DNA from: MVRV01 sp964469905
Lineage (GTDB): Bacteria > Desulfobacterota > Syntrophia > Syntrophales > Smithellaceae
Length of the DNA: 64,000 bases
Direction of reading: 5' to 3'
Assembly: GCA_964469905.1 (NCBI GenBank)
Contig: CAYXZW010000009.1
Location: 9,910 to 73,909 of the forward strand
Each line of letters starts with the position of its first letter. The stretch's first letter is position 1. The notes beneath the pieces are model-generated. The model did no database searches. It was not told the origin of the DNA and worked only from the letters and a program-made list of their open reading frames with translations. Shown piece after piece: positions 54,015-63,681 of the stretch. The translations under genes were made by a program, and so were the position numbers.

Positions 54015-54257
54015 ATGCGTTGTCCCCGCCTGGGACACGAAATTACCTTATCCTATTGTCTGCAGGAATCCATTGATTTGCCCTGTTCACGAATTGTGCA
54101 CTGCTGGTCTCCGGCATTTGATATAGAGGCTTTCCTGCAAAAAGAGCTGACGCCCGAATTATGGCAGAAGTTTATTAATTTTCAACCCAAGGATAAGGTT
54201 TTAAGCATCATTGAACTGATTGCAGCAGCGAAAGCGAAAAACATCGCTAATGAATAA
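54015..54257 (+). CDS. Small Cys-containing conserved protein
   Basis: An 80-residue protein starting MRCPRLGHEITLSYCLQESI. The start at 54015 has AGGGG upstream; an in-frame ATG at 53988 is a second choice, and the frame is open back to 53892. It has four Cys (MRCP, YCL, PCS, HCW) in a pattern suggesting zinc or iron binding. I do not know its function. It lies between the rlmI-like and rarA genes, 15 bp before the latter. Confidence 0.7.
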   Translation: MRCPRLGHEITLSYCLQESIDLPCSRIVHCWSPAFDIEAFLQKELTPELWQKFINFQPKDKVLSIIELIAAAKAKNIANE

Positions 54258-54272
54258 ATTGGAGTTTCACTA

Positions 54273-55625
54273 ATGAAGACACTGGATTTATTCAGTATGG
54301 GAACCGAAAGTGATGTAGCAGCATCGGCACCGCTGGCGGAAAGAATGCGGCCCAAGACAATTGCGGAATACGTCGGCCAGTCTCATCTTTTAGCCGAGGG
54401 AAGTCTGCTGCGGCGTTCCATCGAAGAAGATAAATTATTTTCCATGATATTCTGGGGGCCACCCGGTTCCGGGAAAACAACTCTGGCCCGCATTTTAGCC
54501 AATGAAACCAAATCACATTTTACAAGTTTCTCCGCAGTTCTTTCCGGCGTGAAAGAGATAAGGGCCGTGATAGAAGATGCCCGCGAATTGTGGGAGAGCA
54601 AAAAGAAAAAGACCATTCTCTTTGTGGATGAAATTCACCGTTTTAATAAAGCTCAGCAGGATGCCTTTTTGCCCCATGTCGAAAGCGGTTTGATCACCTT
54701 GATCGGCGCCACTACCGAAAATCCTTCCTTTGAAGTCATTGCTCCTCTTTTATCTCGGACAAGAGTTTTGCTTTTAAAGCCTTTTTCAGAGGAAGATTTA
54801 ATAGCTATTGTGAAACATGCTCTGGAGGATGAGCACAAAGGTTTGGGGAAACTTTCGATCAAGGTTGATGCCGATGTCATTCGTTACATTGCAGGATTAG
54901 CTGACGGCGATGCGCGCAGTGTCTTAAATAATCTGGAAGCAATTACAGCTATAGTACAAAATCTGCCGGCCGAAAAAAGAAAAATTACCAAAAAGTTTGC
55001 CGAGGATGCTTTGCTGAAAAAAGCTCTTCTCTATGACAAGGATGGCGAGGAACATTACAATTTAATTTCCGCTTTCCACAAAAGTCTGCGTGGCAGCGAT
55101 CCGGATGCCGCCCTGTATTGGCTGGGGCGGATGCTGAATGCCGGAGAAGACCCTCTTTATATTGCCCGCCGTATGATCCGCTTTGCCTCCGAAGATATTG
55201 GCAATGCCGATCCCCAGGCGTTGACAATTGCCGTTGCCGCCCAGCAGGCTTTCCATTTTATCGGTCTGCCGGAAGGAGAGCTGGCACTGGCTCAAGCCGC
55301 TACCTATCTGGCCACAGCCCCAAAGAGCAATTCACTTTATAGCGGATATGGCCGGGTCAAAGAAATAATTAACAAAACAGGATACTTGCCGGTGCCGCTG
55401 CATATTCGCAACGCTCCCACAAATTTAATGAAGGAGCTGGATTACGGCAAAGATTATAAATATGCCCATGATTATAGTGATGCTTACATCCCTCAGGAAT
55501 ATCTGCCGGATAAGCTGCAAGGACAAAAATTTTATCACCCGAAAGCCATCGGCCATGAGATAACTATCAAAGAAAGAATGGATATCTGGCAGCAGAAGAA
55601 GATAGCAGCTAAAGATGGCAAGTAA
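54273..55625 (+). CDS. rarA: Replication-associated recombination protein RarA (MgsA)
   Basis: A 450-residue AAA+ ATPase of the RarA/MgsA/WRNIP1 family acting at stalled replication forks. Walker A is GPPGSGKTTLAR, Walker B is ILFVDEIHRFNKAQQDA, sensor 1 is IGATTENPSFEV, and the arginine finger region is LLSRTRVLLL. The C-terminal helical domain with EDIGNADPQALTIAVAA and YKYAHDY completes it. Confidence 0.96.
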   Translation: MKTLDLFSMGTESDVAASAPLAERMRPKTIAEYVGQSHLLAEGSLLRRSIEEDKLFSMIFWGPPGSGKTTLARILANETKSHFTSFSAVLSGVKEIRAVIEDARELWESKKKKTILFVDEIHRFNKAQQDAFLPHVESGLITLIGATTENPSFEVIAPLLSRTRVLLLKPFSEEDLIAIVKHALEDEHKGLGKLSIKVDADVIRYIAGLADGDARSVLNNLEAITAIVQNLPAEKRKITKKFAEDALLKKALLYDKDGEEHYNLISAFHKSLRGSDPDAALYWLGRMLNAGEDPLYIARRMIRFASEDIGNADPQALTIAVAAQQAFHFIGLPEGELALAQAATYLATAPKSNSLYSGYGRVKEIINKTGYLPVPLHIRNAPTNLMKELDYGKDYKYAHDYSDAYIPQEYLPDKLQGQKFYHPKAIGHEITIKERMDIWQQKKIAAKDGK

Positions 55626-55643
55626 ATTGCTTTCCAAGAAGAA

Positions 55644-55811
55644 AATAACTTCGACAAAAAGCTGCAGAGACAAGGCGCGCAAGTTATGAGGAGAGAGGCG
55701 TACTTCTTAGCGTACGTCGCAAGGACGAATAATCCAGCGCATCCGGCATACCCCGGATATACTCAGATATTCATAGCCCGGCGCGTTTCGGGGACTTTTT
55801 TCGAAGTTATT
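55644..55811. repeat. Dispersed inverted-repeat element, copy 2
   Basis: AATAACTTCG-ACAAAAAG at 55644-55661 pairs with CTTTTTTCGAAGTTATT near 55796-55812. The interior holds GAGGCGTAC-TTC-TTAGCGTAC, the reverse complement of the GTACGCTAA-GTACGCCTC block of the copy at 52501-52618. It is downstream of rarA. Non-coding repeat, probably mobilised in trans. Confidence 0.55.
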
Positions 55812-55821
55812 GAAAAAGGAA

Positions 55822-55848
55822 AAGGGGTGCTTGGTTAGTGCACCCCTT
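55822..55848. terminator. Hairpin downstream of rarA
   Basis: AAGGGGTGC at 55822-55830 pairs with GCACCCCTT at 55840-55848, a perfect 9-bp stem with a 9-base loop. The A-rich left flank gives a T-run on the minus strand, so it is a better terminator on that strand. It could end the rarA transcript. No minus-strand gene requires it. Confidence 0.45.
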
Positions 55849-56177
55849 AGTCTGAAGAGTGAAGGCCTTTTGCCTTCCCGGTTATTTTGCTGTCGGCCAA
55901 TCATGCCCGTTATGTTTAGTCGACAATAATTAACATTTGATATTATGTTAAGCATGTACTGTGCCACATCTACGCACTATAATCTAAGTAATTGTATTTA
56001 ATAATAAATAATTAATAGTCGACGTTTTCGGTACTCAACGGTTCACTTATTCTACGGCAATAAATGTCGGAACTAATTTTTACCTAATCAAAAAACAACA
56101 GTAAAATCAATCATTAACAGAAAACAGCATTTTGTCAGACATTCGACAAAAATGTCGATCCTCTTGCGCAATAACCG
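55849..56177. other. AT-rich intergenic region, no gene seen
   Basis: Between the hairpin after rarA and the promoter of the sensor kinase gene. No open frame with a supported start occurs in this stretch. It holds nothing else I can name. Confidence 0.35.
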
Positions 56178-56205
56178 TTGACTTTTACTCGAAATCGCTT
56201 AAGAT
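56178..56205 (+). promoter_or_regulatory. Candidate sigma-70 promoter of the sensor kinase operon
   Basis: TTGACT at 56178-56183 and TAAGAT at 56200-56205 with a 16-bp spacer, about 33 bp before the kinase ATG at 56238. Confidence 0.5.
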
Positions 56206-56237
56206 ACTTAAACAAAATCAGTTTCTTGAGGACATAA

Positions 56238-58022
56238 ATGTTTTTCTCCAGAAAAAAAGAAGTGGGCATTAATCGGCAAAAATCTAAATATAACGGCACT
56301 TTTTTACAACCTTGGGCCGTCGCCATTGTTTCTGCAATCCTGGTTATTTTAATCCTTATCATGGGCTTTTTTGAGCTGAGAAGAAATGACTCGAGCCTGG
56401 TTGGCTTTATGGAAGATCAGGCGTTAAGTACCATTAGCGTATTACAGCGATTAACGGAAGAAAATTTGAAAAGCATAATTGCCGTAACCGATCAGAAGGG
56501 TTCAAACATAAAAACAGCCAGCCAGGAAGAAGCAACTTACTCCAAAAGATGGGTTATAGAAGCATTGACCGAATTTGGCAGCCAAATAGATAAGGAATGG
56601 AAAAAAGGAAAGATCAATAATAGTCATCTCCAGAAACTGGCGGCGGAAAACAGGTTCTGGTATCTGGCCGTTCTCGATCGCCGGGGACAAGCTGTTTATT
56701 CAAGCGGTCATTTACAGACGAATATGCTGGACAAAAATGAACTGGAAAAAGACGGACGGAAGTTAACAACTATTGATCTGATAGAAAAAATTCGTGCCAA
56801 GCAGGGAATTGGTTTTGTTGCCCTGCGGCGCAAGGACGGTAGCGGCACCGTTGTCATCAACCTGGATAAACCGGGTTTAATTTACTGGAGTTTAAAGGTT
56901 GCCGTGGAAAGAGGTATCAAGAAAATCGGCGAAGGCCATGGTATAGTCTATCTCCAGATAATTAATGATCAGAACAAATTGCTAAGCGGCATCGGTCCTT
57001 TGACAAAAGGATTAAACAGCAGTGATTTTAACATTCAGGAATTTATGTCCGGTAAAGTAAGAATAATCAGCCGAAAAGTTGATTCCGGCGACAGCAAAAT
57101 TCTCGATATGGCCGCACCCTTGTATATCGATAAAAAAATTGTTGGTATTGTGAGAATCGGTCTCGATCGCGGCTCGATGGATAGGATTATTGCCGAAAAC
57201 CGTCAGAACATCTTTATTTTCATGATCTTTGTCGTCATCATTGCGATATTATCCATGTGGCTTTTGTATCACGATCAAAACAGGCATCTATCCGGTATCA
57301 TTGAAATGGAACGGCGGCTGGAAAAGGCCGAAAGGCTTTCATCACTGGGGCAACTTGCCGCCGGCGTTGCCCATGAAATTCGCAATCCACTAAATGCCAT
57401 CAGCATGGCCACACAAAGATTAAAAATGGATTTTGTCCCTGCCGACCAGAACAAGGCCGATGAATTCCGGAACCTCTCAGGTGTTATCCGGGACGAAATT
57501 AAGCGCCTCAACGGAATAATCGAAGAATTTCTTTCCTTTTCCAAAAGCCGCCGTTTGCAGCTCAGCGATTTCTCGATTGTCGAAGTTTTACAAAAGATTG
57601 TGAGCCTTATCCGCGAAGAAGCATCAACCCGCGGCATAACTATTGAAACTAATTGGCGGCTGGAGAAGTCTATAATTCCAATGGATGTTAATAAACTTCA
57701 GCAATCTTTTCTTAATCTGATTAAAAATGCTCTGGAGTCCATGCCCGCCGAGGGCACAATCACCATCACTGTGGATAAAGAAGGGAAGAATTATATTGTT
57801 GTGAGCATTTCCGACACCGGTTGTGGCATGACCGCAGAAGAAATCGAAAAGATTTTCAGCCCCGAATATACAACTAAAGAAAAGGGTGTAGGCCTGGGAG
57901 TACCCTTGGCCAGTGAGATTATCCGTGGACACGGCGGAGAGATCCGGGTGATCAGCCGGAAAGGGGAAGGAACAACTTTTGAAGTTGTTTTACCCCGGGA
58001 AAGGCTCAGCGAAAAGTCTTAA
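56238..58022 (+). CDS. Membrane sensor histidine kinase (NtrB/ZraS-like)
   Basis: A 594-residue kinase. Two membrane helices (~24-44 and ~330-350) flank a large periplasmic sensor. The dimerisation/phospho-acceptor box is LGQLAAGVAHEIRNPLNAIS (His ~378), and the ATPase boxes are LNLIKNALESMP, SDTGCGM and GVGLGVPLAS. It is followed 21 bp later by a sigma-54-dependent regulator, so the pair forms a typical envelope or nitrogen-type two-component system. Signal unknown. Confidence 0.94.
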   Translation: MFFSRKKEVGINRQKSKYNGTFLQPWAVAIVSAILVILILIMGFFELRRNDSSLVGFMEDQALSTISVLQRLTEENLKSIIAVTDQKGSNIKTASQEEATYSKRWVIEALTEFGSQIDKEWKKGKINNSHLQKLAAENRFWYLAVLDRRGQAVYSSGHLQTNMLDKNELEKDGRKLTTIDLIEKIRAKQGIGFVALRRKDGSGTVVINLDKPGLIYWSLKVAVERGIKKIGEGHGIVYLQIINDQNKLLSGIGPLTKGLNSSDFNIQEFMSGKVRIISRKVDSGDSKILDMAAPLYIDKKIVGIVRIGLDRGSMDRIIAENRQNIFIFMIFVVIIAILSMWLLYHDQNRHLSGIIEMERRLEKAERLSSLGQLAAGVAHEIRNPLNAISMATQRLKMDFVPADQNKADEFRNLSGVIRDEIKRLNGIIEEFLSFSKSRRLQLSDFSIVEVLQKIVSLIREEASTRGITIETNWRLEKSIIPMDVNKLQQSFLNLIKNALESMPAEGTITITVDKEGKNYIVVSISDTGCGMTAEEIEKIFSPEYTTKEKGVGLGVPLASEIIRGHGGEIRVISRKGEGTTFEVVLPRERLSEKS

Positions 58023-58043
58023 TCAAAAGGAATAAAAAAGCTA

Positions 58044-59405
58044 ATGCGCAAATTAAGCATTCTTATTGTTGATGACGAAAAATCCCAAAGAGAGTTATTA
58101 CGAGATTTTTTGCGTTCTAAAGGCCACACACTGGCAGAAGCGGAAAATGGTGAAACTGCCATTAAAGTTGTTCACAATGGTCATTTTGATCTTATCCTGC
58201 TGGATTACAAAATGCCCGGGATGGATGGATTGCAGGTGCTCAAAGAAGTAAAACGCATCAACCCGGAAATTGACGTTGTTATTATTACGGCTTTCGGCAC
58301 GATTGAAACGGCAGTGGAAGCCATTAAGGTCGGAGCAATCGATTACATAACCAAACCGGTAGATCTGGAAGAAGTGTTGCTGATCCTCGACCGGGTAGTG
58401 GACAGAAGAAAGCTGATTCGGGAAAACGAACTATTAAAAGAAGAATTGGGCAAGAAGGGTGTGACTGCCGAGAAGATTATTTATAAAAGCCCGCAAATGA
58501 CGGAATTGATCAACATAGCCAGCCGGGTGGCGGCAAGCCAGGCATCTGTTTTGATTTCCGGGGAAAGCGGAACCGGAAAAGAGCTGCTGGCCAGACTGAT
58601 TCACCAATTGAGTCCACGCGCTGCCAAACCGATTATCGTAGTTAATTGCGGCGCTTTGCATGAAAATTTACTGGAAAGCGAATTATTCGGCCATGAAAAA
58701 GGATCTTTTACCGGGGCAACTTCCCGCCGCATAGGTCGATTTGAAGAAGCCGACGGCGGCACTCTTTTCCTCGATGAAATAGGAGAATTGAGCCCCACCG
58801 TGCAGGTTAAATTGTTACGTTTTCTGCAAGAAAGAGAAATCCAACGCCTGGGCAGCAATGTAACTATCCATGTTGACGTCAGGGTTATCAGTGCAACCAA
58901 CCGTGACCTGGAAGCACAGGTAAAAGAGGGTAATTTTCGCGAAGACCTTTTTTATAGATTAAAAGTTGTAACTATGCTGCTACCGCCGCTTAGGGAAAGA
59001 AAAGAAGATTTGCCCCTTTTAATTCATCATTTCCTGGGGAAATTCTCTCAAGAAAACGGCAAAAACATTAAAGAATTGACTGCCGAAGCGCGCGACCTGC
59101 TTTTGAAATACAATTACCCGGGAAATGTCCGGGAGCTCATCAACATCCTGGAGAGGGCTGTGGTAATTACGCGTAACGAATATATTACCTCTGACGATTT
59201 ACCCTTCAAATCATCATCGCTTCCTGAATCTGCCGACAAAAAAATAGCCGGCACACTGCGCGACTCGCTGGAAGATCTGGAAAAACAATTAATTGATGAA
59301 GCAATGAGCAAAGCCGCTGGTAATCAAACTAAAGCTGCCGAGAATCTCGGTATGTCAGAGCGGATGCTCCGCTACAAATTGAAAAAGTACAATCTAAAAA
59401 ACTAA
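58044..59405 (+). CDS. Sigma-54-dependent response regulator (NtrC family)
   Basis: A 453-residue activator. Receiver at the N-terminus (ILIVDDEKSQRELLRDFL, phospho-acceptor in LILLDYKMPGMDG). The AAA+ domain has Walker A GESGTGKELLAR, the sigma-54 loop as GSFTGA, and Walker B as GGTLFLDEIGEL. The C-terminal Fis-type helix-turn-helix is NQTKAAENLGMSERMLRYKL. It receives phosphate from the upstream kinase and should activate sigma-54 promoters. Its targets are not visible here. Confidence 0.96.
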   Translation: MRKLSILIVDDEKSQRELLRDFLRSKGHTLAEAENGETAIKVVHNGHFDLILLDYKMPGMDGLQVLKEVKRINPEIDVVIITAFGTIETAVEAIKVGAIDYITKPVDLEEVLLILDRVVDRRKLIRENELLKEELGKKGVTAEKIIYKSPQMTELINIASRVAASQASVLISGESGTGKELLARLIHQLSPRAAKPIIVVNCGALHENLLESELFGHEKGSFTGATSRRIGRFEEADGGTLFLDEIGELSPTVQVKLLRFLQEREIQRLGSNVTIHVDVRVISATNRDLEAQVKEGNFREDLFYRLKVVTMLLPPLRERKEDLPLLIHHFLGKFSQENGKNIKELTAEARDLLLKYNYPGNVRELINILERAVVITRNEYITSDDLPFKSSSLPESADKKIAGTLRDSLEDLEKQLIDEAMSKAAGNQTKAAENLGMSERMLRYKLKKYNLKN

Positions 59406-59815
59406 ATGCCTGCCGGTCTCTGCCTGGCGTGCTGCTCAGACCACAACATTCCTGCTATTTGCAAAAAACTTTGAGTTTCATAAATTCCGTAGGACAAAGT
59501 TTTCTTGACAGCAGGTATAAAGATCGAGTGCAAGACTTCGATCAGTCATCAATGCTGTCATTTCCCCGGCATGTATGATATAAATAAAATCTCTGTGATG
59601 GACGCTAACTCGAACCAACGATTGTATCATTGAGATAATGCGGCACCACCGCGAAACCAGGCTAAAACGGAGAACTCAACATTGATCTGAAGCATTGGAA
59701 AAAACTGTTCTCCTCGACTAAATCAAGCAACACAAGATATTGGGGCGACCGTAGCTAATGCCCCATCCATTAAGGTTAAAGTATAACCAACTATTCGAGA
59801 GCGAGGGCAAGTTAT
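59406..59815. other. 410-bp gap before the FapA-family gene
   Basis: No gene is seen. A 9-bp inverted repeat AAAACTTTG at 59465-59473 and CAAAGTTTT at 59495-59503 may terminate the kinase/regulator operon. No clear sigma-54 or sigma-70 promoter is found by eye for the next gene. Confidence 0.35.
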
Positions 59816-62149
59816 TTGGAAGAGATTATTTCACCGAGTTTTCTGGAATTATCCTCAGAAGGCGCCTTTGTAAACCTGGAAGTGATTCCCGAAAGCAGTC
59901 TTTTTCTTTCTTTCGTTACCGAAGTTTTTTCCAAGGGCTATTACTTCAGCGGCTTGCATTACCAGAACTTCAGCAACATTCTCTACAACTTCAACAATTT
60001 CAAACTCAAAAACAAAAAAGCTTTTCTCGCGAAAGTAATCATTGCCCTGTCGGTGGAGAAAAATCATTTGTACGACAGATTTAAAATCAGGGAAGATACA
60101 GCTTTTTACGAATTCGGATCGGGAAGAGAAAAGGAACCGGGCAGCGATGTAAGTGGCATCACCATTGATGAATTTGTCGCCGCCGCCTGGAACAAACAAA
60201 TCCGTTTTGGACTTAACATAGAAAGCATCACCCAAAAACTAAGCAGCCGAAGTACCGGAATGGGAGAAATTGCACAATCCACTTCACCGGTGAAAGGCGA
60301 AGACGCCAAGTTAACCTATCTGACAAAAGTTGAAAGAGATCTGTCACCGGTGGAAGACACCAAAACCGGACGCATTGATTTAAAGCGCTATAAATGCATA
60401 TACCCGCAGATACTTGATCTACAGAAAAACAGAATTATCTGTAAGGTCAATGCCACAGATGGTGATCCCGGATATTCTCTCAGCGGGAGGCAGCTTCCTG
60501 CAAAGCCCGGACGTGATCTCGATTTGAAAGCACTGGTTGGAGAAAGCACACGCATAATCATGGAAAATGAGATGGAGTATCTCATCGCCGAACGGGTCGG
60601 ATATATCATCATCAATCCCAAAAACAATAAAATATCAGTAACCGCAGAAGCGCATAACTATTCACCGATCGGCCCGGAAACAGGAAGTCTGGAAATCAGT
60701 GCCAGCCATTTCATCCAGCATAACGACATCCTGAAAGGTTACTCCATAAAGTGCAATAACATAAATGTCGAAGAGGGCAACGTTAATGGCGAAATAATTT
60801 CCGAACGGGGAGACATAGAGATACAGGGCAATGTCAACAATGGCAGGCTTATTGCCCGTAAGGGTATCGTAAGGGTAAAAGGAATAGTGACAATGAATTC
60901 CTATCTGAAAAGCCTGCAGGGTGATATCATTCTGAATGTTGTGGAAAATTCCACTCTGGTAGGGAAAAACATTTCCGTCACTACCGCGGTCAATTGCAAT
61001 ATTAGCGGTGAAACTATAAAGATAGCCTCATTGCAATCATCAAAGGTTGTGGGTTTATCCGTGCACATAGCAAATTCGGCGCCATCCAGCCACAAAGGCG
61101 AAATTTCCGACATCATCATCCCTGTCCTGGAACTGACCGACAAGAGAATACGCGTAATCAGCCATATCTTGGAAGAAAAAAAGGAAAAACAGCAGAAGAT
61201 CGATGAAAAGGCAACAAAACTAAAACATAACAAGATACTGCTAGAGTACTTACAAGCCGTCAAAGCATCGAACGCCCCCGTGATAAACGTTCTGCTTCGC
61301 AATGCCACACCAATCTTAAAAGAATTAAACAAAGTATCTCGTGAATCGGAAGCCTGTAAAGAGGAAGTTGAAAATATCGAGAAGGAACTCAATAGCCTCA
61401 AGGAAGAGCAAGACCGCAGACTAAAGACGCTGCAGGAAATCCAGCAGTGCACATTGGAGAATGCACCCGGGGAAAAGATCAACTTGAAGCTTTACGGCGG
61501 ACTGGATTGGCCTCTGGAGATAGAGCGAGTCGGCGAGGATGATGTTTCTTACAATAATTTCATGGCGCTTGTGGACAGCCTTACACACGGCATGAGCAGT
61601 TATAAAAGGAAAGGATATATTCAGGAGTTGACGGCGGCCTGTAGTTTTGACCATTTGTCCCTGCTGAAGATGTATGAAAGCGCAAACATTATCGATCCCA
61701 TGAAAAAAAGCGATAGATCTCTTGATAAAGGCGCATCCGGAAAGGATGAGCATAGGGAAAACCGCGTCAGCGTAATTAACGAAGAGGATTTCAAATATTT
61801 TCTGAAGGAAAAGAAGTGGCGATCGGGGAGACGTAGCGAGGAGGTGCTGATCGACGGCATTTTCAAAGGATATCTCCATGAATTCAATTCCAGTGAACTA
61901 TCAATTCTCCTGGAAAAAGCACAGAAGTGGAAACCTTTTTTTGAAAAAGGGGAAAGGCTGAAGCTGGTTGCCAATATATTCGGCAACGAACTGAAACACG
62001 ACTTAATTGTCGCATACATTGGCGAAAAACCGGACTATTTGAGAATAAGCGGCTATTTCATCAATATTAACAATGATGATGTGAATAAGATATACAAACT
62101 CAAAAGCAGATATGAAGTCCTGCAGAAATCATCGGGCCGAGGTAGCTGA
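59816..62149 (+). CDS. FapA-family (DUF342) protein
   Basis: A 777-residue protein. The middle has the FapA/DUF342 pattern: LDLQKNRIICKVNATDGDPG, then a right-handed beta-solenoid rich in repeats (GNVNNGRLIARKGIVRVKGI, INVEEGNVNGEIISERGDIE). A coiled coil follows (~450-570). The N- and C-terminal regions (~1-140, ~600-777) are less familiar. The start is a TTG after GAGGGCAAG; no ATG fits. FapA-type proteins are linked to cell envelope, motility or magnetosome-like functions, none certain here. Confidence 0.85.
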   Translation: MEEIISPSFLELSSEGAFVNLEVIPESSLFLSFVTEVFSKGYYFSGLHYQNFSNILYNFNNFKLKNKKAFLAKVIIALSVEKNHLYDRFKIREDTAFYEFGSGREKEPGSDVSGITIDEFVAAAWNKQIRFGLNIESITQKLSSRSTGMGEIAQSTSPVKGEDAKLTYLTKVERDLSPVEDTKTGRIDLKRYKCIYPQILDLQKNRIICKVNATDGDPGYSLSGRQLPAKPGRDLDLKALVGESTRIIMENEMEYLIAERVGYIIINPKNNKISVTAEAHNYSPIGPETGSLEISASHFIQHNDILKGYSIKCNNINVEEGNVNGEIISERGDIEIQGNVNNGRLIARKGIVRVKGIVTMNSYLKSLQGDIILNVVENSTLVGKNISVTTAVNCNISGETIKIASLQSSKVVGLSVHIANSAPSSHKGEISDIIIPVLELTDKRIRVISHILEEKKEKQQKIDEKATKLKHNKILLEYLQAVKASNAPVINVLLRNATPILKELNKVSRESEACKEEVENIEKELNSLKEEQDRRLKTLQEIQQCTLENAPGEKINLKLYGGLDWPLEIERVGEDDVSYNNFMALVDSLTHGMSSYKRKGYIQELTAACSFDHLSLLKMYESANIIDPMKKSDRSLDKGASGKDEHRENRVSVINEEDFKYFLKEKKWRSGRRSEEVLIDGIFKGYLHEFNSSELSILLEKAQKWKPFFEKGERLKLVANIFGNELKHDLIVAYIGEKPDYLRISGYFININNDDVNKIYKLKSRYEVLQKSSGRGS

Positions 62150-62305
62150 ATGCCGGCGGCATCATCAGCCGAGTCGTATCGAACTGCTGGGTTATGGCTG
62201 GCAAGCACCAGGCCATTATTCTAACTGCACGTGATGTCTTACATATATTAATTTTTTGTAATCCGAAGTTGACGTGCGTCATAGCGCAATTTCCCGTCCT
62301 TTCCC

Positions 62306-62334
62306 TTGACACAAAAAATCCTTTAACTTATACT
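62306..62334 (+). promoter_or_regulatory. Strong sigma-70 promoter
   Basis: TTGACA at 62306-62311 and TATACT at 62329-62334 with a 17-bp spacer, about the best promoter in the window. It lies 281 bp upstream of the PfkB gene, so a long leader (with a possible 69-codon GTG frame at 62388-62597) is implied. Confidence 0.65.
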
Positions 62335-62614
62335 CCGACCCGTTCATTAAAATTAATTTGACTTTTTTCAAAAGGGATTTTTATCAAGTGTCATTAGATA
62401 TTCTGACTACCGGCAGCAACACAACTACAGGAAATACGCCCTGTCCACAGCCTGCAGAATTATTGCACCAATTCATCGATTTTTTTAAAATTAAAAAGAT
62501 AAAATACTCACCGATTCAGAAATGTGCACCTTTGCATCGACAGAACCCAGCGCATAAGACTGGTTGCGCTGCCTCAACGATAATTATTTTGAATTAATCT
62601 GAAAGGCTTTTATT
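62335..62614 (+). other. Leader region of the PfkB gene with a doubtful short ORF
   Basis: A GTG at 62388 preceded by AAAGGG opens a 69-codon frame ending at 62597, with no recognisable family (starts VSLDILTTGSNTTTG). It may be translated, or the whole may be an untranslated leader. The 156 bp between the FapA stop and the promoter hold nothing visible. Confidence 0.3.
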
Positions 62615-63535
62615 ATGAAAATAATTGTATCAGGATCATTGGCCTATGACAGGATTATGGATTTCCCGGGACACTTCTCGGATCATATCCTGCCCGAAAA
62701 AATTCATGTATTAAATGTCTGTTTCCAAGTCAATGGCATACAAGAAAAATTTGGCGGAACTGCAGGCAATATTGCATACTGTCTGACCAAAATGGGTTAT
62801 AAGCCGATTATTTGCTCTGCTATTGGTCATGATTATCGAAGATACTTTGATTGGCTCAAGGCAAATGGCATATCCACTGATAATATCCGTATTATAGAGA
62901 ACGAATTTACAGCAGGAGCCTATATCACCACCGACCAGACGGACAACCAGATTACCGGTTTCAATCCGGGGGCCATGAAATATCCCTCTTCCTTGGATTT
63001 CGATAAACTTAATCCCATGGAAACAATTGTAATAGTTTCTCCGGGTAATCTTCAGGACATGATAAATTACCCCCGTGCCTGTAAAGCCAGAGGAATTGAT
63101 TATATCTTCGACCCGGGGCAATCGCTGCCAATGTGGGAGGCAAAAGATCTGTTGGAAGCTGTTGAGGGATGCCGAATTCTGATCGTTAATGATTATGAAC
63201 TGGATTTAATCATCAGCAAGACAGGTTTAAACAAAAGAGATCTCCTGAAGTTGACCGGGATAATCATTACCACCTTGGGAGAGTCTGGTTCAAATGTTTC
63301 AACTCCGGATGGGGAAATTGGCATTCCTGTTATACAGGCAGCAAAGGTTGAAGACCCTACAGGCGCAGGTGATTCCTACAGAGGAGGTCTGATCAGCGGT
63401 CTTGTCCGGGGCCTGGACATCGAACAGTGCGCCAGGATGGGGAGTGTATGCGCTTCCTTTGCCGTAGAGTGCTACGGTACGCAAGAATATAGTTTCACCC
63501 TTGAAGAATTCAACGCGCGACTAAACAACGGCTGA
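62615..63535 (+). CDS. PfkB-family carbohydrate/nucleoside kinase
   Basis: A 306-residue ribokinase-superfamily kinase. The N-terminal motif is FGGTAGNIAYCLTKMGYKP, and the C-terminal catalytic motif DPTGAGDSYRGGLISG holds the base Asp. The lid region fits adenosine or sugar kinases. Family members similar to this in anaerobes are often annotated as adenosine kinases; substrate cannot be told by eye. GAAAGG precedes the ATG. It is the last intact protein gene before the rRNA operon. Confidence 0.92.
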   Translation: MKIIVSGSLAYDRIMDFPGHFSDHILPEKIHVLNVCFQVNGIQEKFGGTAGNIAYCLTKMGYKPIICSAIGHDYRRYFDWLKANGISTDNIRIIENEFTAGAYITTDQTDNQITGFNPGAMKYPSSLDFDKLNPMETIVIVSPGNLQDMINYPRACKARGIDYIFDPGQSLPMWEAKDLLEAVEGCRILIVNDYELDLIISKTGLNKRDLLKLTGIIITTLGESGSNVSTPDGEIGIPVIQAAKVEDPTGAGDSYRGGLISGLVRGLDIEQCARMGSVCASFAVECYGTQEYSFTLEEFNARLNNG

Positions 63536-63576
63536 TCCAAGTTTTGCTTGTACGAGTCTTTCAAGGTTTAAACTTG

Positions 63577-63681
63577 GCTCCTCCCGCGGATGTAGAAAAA
63601 AGTTTTTCTGCAAGCCGGACCAAGGCTGCCGGGATTACGGGCAAGTCCGATCGAATGCTTCACCGTAAATTACTGAACTAA
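63577..63681 (+). pseudogene. Remnant of a Fis-type helix-turn-helix (NtrC-like C-terminus)
   Basis: Reading in frame gives ADVEKSFSASRTKAAGITGK followed by SDRMLHRKLLN and TAA. It matches the end of the NtrC-type regulator at 58044 (TKAAENLGMSERMLRYKLKK). Nothing of a receiver or AAA+ domain precedes it. So it looks like a decayed last exon-like piece of an activator gene, left between the PfkB gene and the rRNA operon. Confidence 0.55.
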
